Origin: Myxococcales bacterium
Lineage (GTDB): Bacteria; Myxococcota_A; Polyangia; Polyangiales; Polyangiaceae
Assembly (NCBI GenBank): GCA_004193285.1
Contig: SECP01000063.1
Location: 1-48,568, forward strand
Direction of reading: 5' to 3'
Length of the DNA stretch: 48,568 nt
In this document: one piece after another, positions 42,049-48,568 of the stretch
How positions within the stretch are numbered: position 1 is the first letter of the stretch
Layout: each line of letters begins with the position of its first letter
Made by a program: the position numbers and the translations under genes
Notes under the pieces: generated by a model
The model's database searches: none
The model's input: only the letters and a program-made list of their open reading frames with translations
What the model was told of the DNA's origin: nothing

Positions 42049-43385
42049 GCACCAAGGACCCCGCGGTGCTCGCGCGACGGTTGGCCCGCGCCGAGGAGCG
42101 GGTCTCGATCCTCGAGACGATGCTGGAGGATCGCGCGCGCGAGGTGTACCTCGCCTCGCAGAGGCTGCAGGCCACCACCGAGTCGCTCACGGAGCTGTTC
42201 AAGGCCGTCCCCGGCGCCATCCTCGTGTTCGGCTCGGACGGTCTTTTGGAAGCGGTCAACGGCGAGACCCTGCGGCTCGTCGGCCACTCGGAGAGCGAGC
42301 TCATCGGCGAGCCCTACGGGCGCTTGTTCTCCGGACCGCAACCGAGCATCGACACGCTGCGCGAGCTCGCCGCGATGGGGCAAGTGTTCCGCGGTGAGCA
42401 CCAGCTCCGGCGCGCCGGCGGAGATCGCATTCCGGTGCTGCTCTCCATCACGCTGCTGGATGGAGCGAGCGTCTCGCTGGTGTGCGTCGCCATCGACCTC
42501 ACCGAGCGCAAGAAGCTCGAGGCGGAGCTGCTGCACGCCAGCAAGCTAGAGTCCATTGGTCGGTTGGCCTCCGGCATCGCCCACGAGATCAACACGCCCA
42601 TTCAGTTCGTCGGTGACAGCGTGCACTTCGCACGAGAAGCGTTCGCTGCCATCGCGCGCGTCGTGGTGCAAAGCATGGCGCTCACCCGGCTCCAGCAAGA
42701 CGGTGCCTCCAGCGCCGCGCTGCTCACCGCGCTCGATGACGCGGGCCAGATCCAGGCCGAAGCCGATCTGCCGTTTTTGCTGGAGGAGCTGCCCGGAGCG
42801 CTGGACCGCGCCCTGGACGGGCTGCACCGCGTTGCCGAGATCGTGAAGGCGACCAAAGCCTTCGCGCATCCGCCCGGCGGCGAGCTACGGCCGGCCAACC
42901 TCAACAAAGCGATCGAGACGACGCTCACCATCGCCCACGGCGAGTACGAGCGCGTTGCCGACATCCAGCTCGATCTGGGCGATTTGCCGCTCGTCGCGTG
43001 TCACGTCGGCGAGCTCAACCAGGTCTTTTTGAACCTGCTCATCAACGCGGTGCACGCGATCGAAGACCAGCACCAGGGCAGCCGCGGCACGATCACCATC
43101 GTCTCGCGGGTGGACCGCGATCAAGCGCTCGTCGCCATCGGTGACAACGGCGGGGGCATACCCGAGCGCGTTCAGCAGCGCATCTTCGACCCCTTCTTCA
43201 CGACGAAGGAAGTCGGTCGCGGCTCCGGACAAGGCCTCGCCATCGCGCGCTCGGTGGTGGTCGAGCGCCACAAGGGCACCCTCACCTTCGAGACGGCGGC
43301 GGGCAGAGGCAGCACCTTCTTCGTGCGCATCCCGCTGCGCCCACCCACCCGCACCTCCACTTCGGGCCTGCGCGCCGTTCGCTAA
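42045..43385 (+). CDS. PAS-domain sensor histidine kinase, H-NOX partner
   Basis: Cytoplasmic histidine kinase of 446 residues from ATG 42045, which overlaps the H-NOX stop. A coiled-coil opens it (about 8-50), then a PAS domain (about 50-155, LFKAVPGAILVFGSDG), then the phosphoacceptor region GRLASGIAHEINTPIQF with His180, and an ATPase domain with NQVFLNLLINAVHAI (N box), GDNGGGIP and FDPFFTTK followed by SGQGLAIA. No membrane segments are visible. By analogy with HnoK of Shewanella its activity is probably set by the NO state of the H-NOX protein, with the REC-EAL protein as a possible target. Confidence 0.95.
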   Translation: MSTKDPAVLARRLARAEERVSILETMLEDRAREVYLASQRLQATTESLTELFKAVPGAILVFGSDGLLEAVNGETLRLVGHSESELIGEPYGRLFSGPQPSIDTLRELAAMGQVFRGEHQLRRAGGDRIPVLLSITLLDGASVSLVCVAIDLTERKKLEAELLHASKLESIGRLASGIAHEINTPIQFVGDSVHFAREAFAAIARVVVQSMALTRLQQDGASSAALLTALDDAGQIQAEADLPFLLEELPGALDRALDGLHRVAEIVKATKAFAHPPGGELRPANLNKAIETTLTIAHGEYERVADIQLDLGDLPLVACHVGELNQVFLNLLINAVHAIEDQHQGSRGTITIVSRVDRDQALVAIGDNGGGIPERVQQRIFDPFFTTKEVGRGSGQGLAIARSVVVERHKGTLTFETAAGRGSTFFVRIPLRPPTRTSTSGLRAVR

Positions 43386-43774
43386 ACTGCCGGCGCCGCT
43401 TCCGAGCACTCGCGACCGATCCCGCCCGCTTTCCAACAGCGGCACCGAGCCACGGCCTCACGCTGATCCTCACCCCTCACGCGGGCTCGCAGTACAGCCG
43501 TTTTTAGCCCCCACCCGCGACGGAACGCGCTGACGCTCGAAGGAGGCCTCTCCTGCGGCGCCATTGATACTTCGGATCCGAAGGACCGCGTCGTCCAGCC
43601 TTGGCCGCTCCAACTCACCCCGTTCGCTCGCGACTCGGAAGCCCCGGCTGCCTCTGCTGCGGCGCCATTGATACTTCGGATCCGAAGGACCGCGTCGTCC
43701 AGCCTTGGCGGACATCTAAGCCATCCGATTCGCTGAAGATTTGGAAGGCCCCTCAGCTGCGTCGGAGCATCCTT

Positions 43775-43830
43775 CGGATCCGAGGATCCGCGGATCCGCG
43801 GGTCCGCGGGTCCGCGGATCCGAAGAACCG
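43775..43830. repeat. 8-bp tandem palindrome array, seven units
   Basis: Seven consecutive 8-bp units: CGGATCCG, AGGATCCG, CGGATCCG, CGGGTCCG, CGGGTCCG, CGGATCCG and AAGAACCG, then ATCGAGCC. CGGATCCG is its own reverse complement, so adjacent units form longer palindromes such as CGGATCCGCGGATCCG. Confidence 0.9.
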
Positions 43831-44029
43831 ATCGAGCCCACAACAGTGCCTCCCCGCGAACATCGTACTCGTCCGGTTGCGTCGCGACTCGAAGCCTCGC
43901 AGCTGCCTCTCCTGCGGCGCCATTGATACTTCGGATCCGAAGGACCGCGTCCTCCAGCCTTGGCGGACCTCTAAGCCATCCGATTCGTTCAAGATTTGGA
44001 AGGCCCCTCAGCTGCGTCGGAGCATCCTT

Positions 44030-44061
44030 CGGATCCGAGGATCCGCGGATCCGAAGAACCG
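44030..44061. repeat. 8-bp tandem palindrome array, four units
   Basis: Four units of the same 8-bp family (CGGATCCG, AGGATCCG, CGGATCCG, AAGAACCG) at the same place inside the second long repeat unit. It is exactly three units (24 bp) shorter than the array at 43775-43830, as expected from slippage or unequal recombination. Confidence 0.9.
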
Positions 44062-44367
44062 ATCGAGCCCACAACAGTGCCTCCCCGCGAACATCGTACT
44101 CGTCCGGTTGCGTCGCGACTCGAAGCCTCGCAGCGGCCTCTGCTGCGGCGCCATTGATACTTCGGATCCGAAGGACCGCGTCCTCCAGCCTTGGCGGAGC
44201 GCTAACTCACCCTCTTGCGCGAGTTCGCAAAGTCCCCCGGCTGCCTCTGCTGCGGCGCCATTGATACTTCGGATCCGAAGGACCGCGTCCTCCAGCCTTG
44301 GCGGACCTCTAAGCCATCCGATTCGCTGAAGATTTGGAAGGCCCCTCAGCTGCGTCGGAGCATCCTT

Positions 44368-44447
44368 CGAATCCGCGGGTCCGCGGATCCGAAGAACCGC
44401 GGATCCGAAGAACCGCGGATCCGAAGAACCGCGGATCCGAAGAACCG
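44368..44447. repeat. 8-bp/16-bp tandem array, ten units
   Basis: Ten 8-bp units. After CGAATCCG and CGGGTCCG, the pair CGGATCCG-AAGAACCG repeats four times as a perfect 16-bp tandem, then leads into the GATCGAGCCC block. Shorter relatives follow at 44539-44562 and, degenerate, at 44639-44654. Confidence 0.9.
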
Positions 44448-44752
44448 ATCGAGCCCACGACAGTGCCTCCCCGCGAACTTTGTGTTCGCAGGTGGGATCG
44501 ACGTCGAAGGACAACGCCTGTTGGCCTCAGCCAATCTTCGGATCCGCGGATCCGAAGAACCGATCGAGCCCAGGGCCGTACCTCCCAACGGCCGTTCTTC
44601 GCGTCAGTCCAGACCGGGACAGACTCTCAGCTAATCTTTGGATCCGCGGATCCGAGGAAATGATCGGTCCAGGACAGTGGGGACAATTTGGGCGTTCGGA
44701 GTCAGGTGGTCGGTATTTGAGCCGAGGGGGCGACGCCGAGACACATCCTGGC

Positions 44753-45562
44753 ATGCGCGTCGCTCACCTTGGCGTCCTCACGTTCGCGTTCACTTTCGCG
44801 TCCGCCTGCTCGAGCTCGACAGACACGCCGACAGACACGTCTGGAGGGACGGGGGGATCGGCGGGCTCTAGTACGGGCGGCGGCGCCAGGGGCGGCGGCG
44901 GGAACGCGGGGCAGGCCGGCGCCGGCGCAGCGACGACGGGCGGCGCTGGAAGAGCCGGAGCCTCGTCCGCAGGGGGCACGACGGCAGGCGGCACGGTTGG
45001 CGAGGCGGGTGCCTCCGGCGGTCGAGGAGGGGCGACGGGCTCGGGGGGTGCCAGCGGCTCGGCCGGTACTCCCAGCGCAGGCTCTGGCGGTGGAGGCGGT
45101 GGAGGCGGCTGCGTCAAGAACCTGGGCTGCAAGCTGTCCCCGCCCCCTGGCACCGGCGACCTGCGGCAGGACTGCGTGAATCGCATCAACCAGTTTCTCA
45201 CCCAGTGTGCGTGCTTGCCCGCGCTCCAGCGCCGCACGGACGGCGAAGCGTGCGCCGACCAAATGGCGAAGTACGACGCGGACCACAACAGCGCTCACGC
45301 TGGGATCCAGGCTGACATCTGCAAGCCCGGCGGCTCGCAGAACTCGTGCCCCGGCTACTCTTCGAACGAGCAGGTGGTCGGCCTGTGCCTGCAGCAGATG
45401 TGGGACGAGGGGCCGCCTCCCTCCCCCGACTGCACCGGCGAGTGCTACGAGACCCACGGCCACTTCATCAACATGACCGATGACTCGGTCACGCGGGTCG
45501 CGTGCGGCTTCTACACGACCGCGTCCGGCAAAGTGTGGGCGGTCCAAAACTTCTCGCGCTAG
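44753..45562 (+). CDS. CAP-domain (SCP/PR-1-like) lipoprotein
   Basis: Predicted lipoprotein of 269 residues. ATG 44753 begins a signal ending SAC; the frame open to 44480 runs through the repeat array and is not supported. A linker of about 100 residues is almost only Gly, Ala, Ser and Thr. The C-terminal domain has the CAP/SCP pattern: YDADHNSAHAG, CPGYSSNEQVVGLCLQQMWD, then HGHFINMTDDSVTRVACGFY and KVWAVQNFSR, with many Cys likely in disulfides. CAP proteins act outside the cell with varied roles; no specific one can be assigned. Confidence 0.9.
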   Translation: MRVAHLGVLTFAFTFASACSSSTDTPTDTSGGTGGSAGSSTGGGARGGGGNAGQAGAGAATTGGAGRAGASSAGGTTAGGTVGEAGASGGRGGATGSGGASGSAGTPSAGSGGGGGGGGCVKNLGCKLSPPPGTGDLRQDCVNRINQFLTQCACLPALQRRTDGEACADQMAKYDADHNSAHAGIQADICKPGGSQNSCPGYSSNEQVVGLCLQQMWDEGPPPSPDCTGECYETHGHFINMTDDSVTRVACGFYTTASGKVWAVQNFSR

Positions 45563-45591
45563 CGCGACGAGGCCACGCTACGTTGCGCGCC

Positions 45592-45780
45592 ATGACGCAA
45601 CCAGCGACGTTCTCCGCGGCCCAGGTAATCGAGGTCGCGCAGCAGCTCGGGGTCACGCGCGCGGGCCTGCAGGCTCAGCTGCGCTTGGCGGAAGGCGAAG
45701 GCGAGGTGGACGAAGAGCCGATGCTCAACGCCATGCGCGCGCTCCTCATCATCCTCGAGCAGGCGCAAGCCCCCACCTGA
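45592..45780 (+). CDS. Small hypothetical protein, 62 residues
   Basis: A possible gene of 62 residues starting MTQPATFSAAQVIEVAQQLG. The sequence looks like a compact helical protein (VIEVAQQLGVTRAGLQAQLR may form a helix-turn-helix-like segment, then an acidic stretch and MRALLIILEQAQ). It starts 29 bp after the CAP gene and ends 35 bp before the hairpin that closes rpsS on the other strand, so that hairpin may serve both. No family was recognised; the frame is open farther upstream, but ATG 45592 fits best. Confidence 0.5.
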   Translation: MTQPATFSAAQVIEVAQQLGVTRAGLQAQLRLAEGEGEVDEEPMLNAMRALLIILEQAQAPT

Positions 45781-45814
45781 GGCGAAGAAAGCGGCCGCCA
45801 TAGGGCCCCAAATG

Positions 45815-45856
45815 AACGAAGCCGGGCTAGCTTCCGAAGAAGCCGCCCGGCTCGTT
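45815..45856 (-). terminator. Strong hairpin terminator after rpsS
   Basis: On the minus strand, about 17 nt after the rpsS stop, AACGA-GCCGGGC pairs with GCCCGGC-(T)-TCGTT, and inside it GGCTTC pairs with GAAGCT around a TTCG tetraloop, giving about 18 base pairs with only single-base bulges. T-rich sequence follows (TTCGTTCATTT). It ends the tuf-rpsS half of the ribosomal operon and shows that this half does not simply read on toward rplV. Confidence 0.8.
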
Positions 45857-45872
45857 TACCGAGAGTGAGCTC

Positions 45873-46205
<333 letters not shown>

Positions 46206-46208
46206 CTA

Positions 46209-47042
46209 TCAGCTTCCCTTCGCCTTGCGAGACTTGACGATCATGCCGTCCGTCCGCTTGTTGTTGCGCGTCTTGAGGCCCTTGGCGAGCTGGCCCCACG
46301 GCGAGCAGGGGTGACGGCCACCGCTGGTGCGGCCTTCACCACCACCCATCGGGTGATCGACGGGGTTCATGGTAACGCCGCGGTTGTGGGGGCGACGACC
46401 GAGCCAACGGCTACGACCGGCCTTACCGAGGCTGATGTTCTGGTGCTCCAGGTTGGACACCTGGCCAACGGTGGCGCGGCACTCGATGTGGATCTTGCGA
46501 ACCTCACCGGAGGGGAGCTTGACCGTCGCGTAGTCGCCATCACGCGCCATGAGCTGAGCGGCAACGCCGGCCGAGCGCACGAGCTGACCGCCCTTGCCCT
46601 TACGGAGCTCGACGTTGTGCACCATCGTGCCGGCGGGGATGACCGCGAGCGGCAGGCTGTTGCCCGGCTTGATGTCCGCGTTGCGGCTGGAGATGACGGT
46701 GTCGCCCTGCTTCAGGCCGTCCGGCGCAAGGATGTACGCCTTCACGCCGTCCGCGTAGTGCAGGAGCGCGATGCGCGCGGTGCGGTTGGGATCGTACTCG
46801 ATCTCCGCGACCTTGGCCGGCACGCCGATCTTGCTGCGCTTGAAGTCCACCAGGCGATACGCCTGCTTGTGGCCACCGCCGCGGAAGCGCGAAGTGATGC
46901 GACCGTAGTGGTTACGGCCACCAGTGCTCGACTTGGACTCGAGCAGGCTCTTCTCCGGCGTGTCCGTCGTGATGTCGGCGAAATCGCTGACCGTGTAGAA
47001 ACGACGCGCGGGTGAGGTCGGTTTGTAGGCTCGGATACCCAT
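46209..47042 (-). CDS. rplB: 50S ribosomal protein L2
   Basis: L2, required for subunit association and peptidyl transferase assembly. It has 277 residues, the normal length, starting MGIRAYKPTSPARRFYTVSD. Signature parts are NHYGRITSRFRGGGHKQAYR and NPVDHPMGGGEGRTSGGRHP, the latter with the conserved His of the family. It lies three bases after the rplW stop. Nothing unusual. Confidence 0.98.
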   Translation of the reverse strand: MGIRAYKPTSPARRFYTVSDFADITTDTPEKSLLESKSSTGGRNHYGRITSRFRGGGHKQAYRLVDFKRSKIGVPAKVAEIEYDPNRTARIALLHYADGVKAYILAPDGLKQGDTVISSRNADIKPGNSLPLAVIPAGTMVHNVELRKGKGGQLVRSAGVAAQLMARDGDYATVKLPSGEVRKIHIECRATVGQVSNLEHQNISLGKAGRSRWLGRRPHNRGVTMNPVDHPMGGGEGRTSGGRHPCSPWGQLAKGLKTRNNKRTDGMIVKSRKAKGS

Positions 47043-47045
47043 GAC

Positions 47046-47339
47046 TTATTCCTTCGACTCGTCGAAGAACTGAATGTCGTTGCCCTCGCGGAGCGTGACG
47101 ACTGCCTTCTTGTAGTTCGGGCGCTTGGCGAGGCCGCGACCCATGCGCTTGAGCTTGCCGCGTTGAACGAGCGTGTTCACGTCGGCGACCTTCACGTTGA
47201 AGAGGGTCTCGACCGCGGACTTGATTTCGAGCTTGTTCGCGCTGAGCGCGACCTCGAAGATCACCTTGTTCGCCTCTTTGAGACGGGTGGCCTTCTCGGT
47301 CAGCGCCACCGGGCGCTTGATGATGTCGGTGGGCTTCAT
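47046..47339 (-). CDS. rplW: 50S ribosomal protein L23
   Basis: L23, the tunnel-exit protein that docks trigger factor, SRP and SecY. It is 97 residues, starting MKPTDIIKRPVALTEKATRL. The middle has NKVIFEVALSANKLEIKSAV and the loop KADVNTLVQRGKLKRMG-like sequence, typical for the family. It follows rplD after two bases and precedes rplB, the standard order. Confidence 0.97.
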   Translation of the reverse strand: MKPTDIIKRPVALTEKATRLKEANKVIFEVALSANKLEIKSAVETLFNVKVADVNTLVQRGKLKRMGRGLAKRPNYKKAVVTLREGNDIQFFDESKE

Positions 47340-47341
47340 GA

Positions 47342-47995
47342 TTACTGCTTCGCCTCCGCGCTGTCCGACTTGTCGATGCAGCGAGCTTCGAGGGCCTTGA
47401 TCGCACCCTTGGACAGGACGAGGTGGTCGTGCCTGAGCAGGTCGTACACGTTCACGCCCTCGGGCGGCAGGAACAGCTTGTTCTCCAGGTTGCGGATCGA
47501 GAGGCGGAGGTTTTGGTTACCGCCGTCGTCCACCACGAGGGTCTTCTTGCCGGCTTGGAGCGTGGTGAGCACGCCGGCCAGCTTCTTGGTCTTGACCTCG
47601 CCCAGGTCGATGCTGTCGACGATGGTGAGGCGGCCTTCCTTCAAGATGAGGCTGAGCGCGCTCTTCAGCGCGGCCGTACGCACGCGGCGCGGCGGACGGT
47701 AGCTCCAGTCTTGCGGCTTCGGCGGGTGCGCGCGGCCACCACCGACGAAGATCGGCGCGCGAATCGAGCCGTGACGCGCCCGACCGGTGCCCTTCTGCTT
47801 GTAAATCTTCTTGCTCGAGCCGGACACTGCCGACCGCTCTTTGGCGGCGTGCGTACCGGCGCGGCGAGAAGCCAGCTGGGCCACGACGACTTCGTGGAAC
47901 AGCTGCTCCTTCACGTCAGCCGCGAAGACCTCGTCAGCGAGATCAACGCTGCCGACCTTTTCGCGCTTCAAGTTGTAAACGTCTACTGTTGCCAT
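47342..47995 (-). CDS. rplD: 50S ribosomal protein L4
   Basis: L4, a tunnel-wall protein that in E. coli also represses the S10 operon. It has 217 residues. The conserved basic loop is KKIYKQKGTGRARHGSIRAP, followed by GGGRAHPPKPQDWSYRPPRR and the C-terminal NVYDLLRHDHLVLSKGAIKA. It starts only seven bases after the rpsJ stop, with GAAGG just upstream; rplC, which normally lies here, is absent. Confidence 0.98.
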   Translation of the reverse strand: MATVDVYNLKREKVGSVDLADEVFAADVKEQLFHEVVVAQLASRRAGTHAAKERSAVSGSSKKIYKQKGTGRARHGSIRAPIFVGGGRAHPPKPQDWSYRPPRRVRTAALKSALSLILKEGRLTIVDSIDLGEVKTKKLAGVLTTLQAGKKTLVVDDGGNQNLRLSIRNLENKLFLPPEGVNVYDLLRHDHLVLSKGAIKALEARCIDKSDSAEAKQ

Positions 47996-48002
47996 GGCCT
48001 TC

Positions 48003-48314
48003 TCAGCTCTTGATCTCGACGTCCACGCCCGCGGATAGGTCGAGCTTCATGAGGGCGTCCAGGGTTTGGGGGGTGGGCTCGAGGATGTCGATGAGGCGCT
48101 TGTGCGTGCGAACCTCGAACTGCTCGCGGCTCTTCTTGTCCACGTGCGGTCCACGGAGCACCGTGTACTTGCGGATCGAGGTCGGCAGCGGAATCGGTCC
48201 GGCGACGCGCGCGCCCGTGCGGCGCGCCGTCTCCACGATGTCCGTCGTCGACTTGTCGAGCAGCTGGTGATCGAAAGCCTTGAGACGAATACGAATCTTT
48301 GTTGCGTCGGCCAT
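48003..48314 (-). CDS. rpsJ: 30S ribosomal protein S10
   Basis: S10, a head protein that also serves as NusE in antitermination complexes. It has 103 residues with the family pattern KIRIRLKAFDHQLLDKSTTD, then GPIPLPTSIRKYTVLRGPHV and SREQFEVRTHKRLIDILEPT. It starts 11 nt after the tuf stop, so tuf and the S10 cluster are likely one transcription unit. Confidence 0.98.
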   Translation of the reverse strand: MADATKIRIRLKAFDHQLLDKSTTDIVETARRTGARVAGPIPLPTSIRKYTVLRGPHVDKKSREQFEVRTHKRLIDILEPTPQTLDALMKLDLSAGVDVEIKS

Positions 48315-48325
48315 TTACTAGTCTT

Positions 48326-48568
<243 letters not shown>

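Larger units (their letters stand above)
43545..44663. repeat. Composite array of palindrome-based repeats
   Basis: About 1.1 kb of nested repeats between the kinase and CAP-domain genes. The anchor unit, CTGCGGCGCCATTGATACTT followed by a GGATCCGAAGGACCGCGTC-like part, occurs five times (CCATTG at 43561, 43665, 43920, 44151 and 44258), each holding the perfect 14-bp palindrome CTTCGGATCCGAAG. Spacings are 104, 255, 231 and 107 bp, so short and long units alternate; the 24-bp difference between the two long units equals three 8-bp blocks. Long units also contain a GGCCCCTCAGCTGCGTCGG block (three copies) and a GATCGAGCCCACAACAGTGC-like block (four copies, the last two divergent). No gene is supported from 43386 to 44752. 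Open frames through it reflect the 8-bp period rather than protein. Confidence 0.9.

Noticed and set aside
43601..44329. Open frames through the repeat array with repeats such as RIRGSADP
   Set aside because: An 8-bp period gives similar peptides in all frames and on both strands; no start signal or domain. Treated as non-coding repeat.
43545..44663. CRISPR array
   Set aside because: Unit spacing is irregular (104 to 255 bp), spacers are themselves repeated, and no cas genes are present.
11853..45872. Classical integrative element between the two operon halves
   Set aside because: I found no integrase, transposase, conjugation gene, tRNA or flanking direct repeats at the junctions; base composition resembles the flanks.

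Overview
The window reads as chromosomal DNA of a high-GC myxobacterium (Myxococcota, probably of the Polyangia/Sorangium type). This rests on the style of the genes: many exported lipoproteins with long Gly/Ser/Ala linkers, fibro-slime, von Willebrand A and MopE-like proteins, a C-terminal GCS-hydrophobic-RRKR tail of the MYXO-CTERM type, paired DUF1592/DUF1552 genes, and a SpvB/RHS protein with a signal peptide. No organism was identified by search; this is inference from gene content.

Both ends hold the large ribosomal-protein operon, on the minus strand. The right end (45873-48568) carries the end of tuf, then rpsJ, rplD, rplW, rplB and rpsS, closed by a strong hairpin terminator. The left end (228-11852) carries rplV, rpsC, rplP, rpmC, rpsQ, rplN, rplX, rplE, rpsN, rpsH, rplF, rplR, rpsE, rpmD, rplO, secY, adk, infA, rpmJ, rpsM, rpsK, rpsD, rpoA and rplQ, closed by another hairpin terminator. 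In most bacteria rpsS and rplV are adjacent; here about 34 kb lies between them. rplC (L3), normally between rpsJ and rplD, is absent, as is map between adk and infA. infA has no ATG, GTG or TTG start.

The 34 kb between the halves is mostly plus-strand accessory genes. From left to right: a von Willebrand A lipoprotein and a Bcp-type peroxiredoxin (minus strand); a tight five-gene operon (14578-29607) of an FGE-fold lipoprotein, a 1547-residue lipoprotein, an RTX-like lipoprotein, a 2803-residue SpvB-VCBS-RHS-Hint-HNH toxin and a small overlapping putative immunity gene; a zinc-ribbon protein; a fibro-slime lipoprotein; a DUF924 gene; a lectin-fold lipoprotein; a PHB-depolymerase-like esterase; a DUF1592/DUF1552/MopE-like trio with heme-type motifs; a signalling group (REC-EAL protein, antisense STAS-like gene, H-NOX gas sensor overlapping a PAS histidine kinase); a 1.1 kb composite repeat array built on 8-bp and 14-bp palindromes; a CAP-domain lipoprotein; and a 62-residue ORF.

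The strongest candidates for something undescribed are the toxin operon, which looks like a cell-envelope-exported relative of Tc/RHS toxins with lipoprotein partners; the split ribosomal operon with its structured rplV leader; the near-cognate start of infA; and the composite palindromic array. The H-NOX/kinase/REC-EAL group resembles the nitric-oxide to c-di-GMP circuit known from Shewanella.
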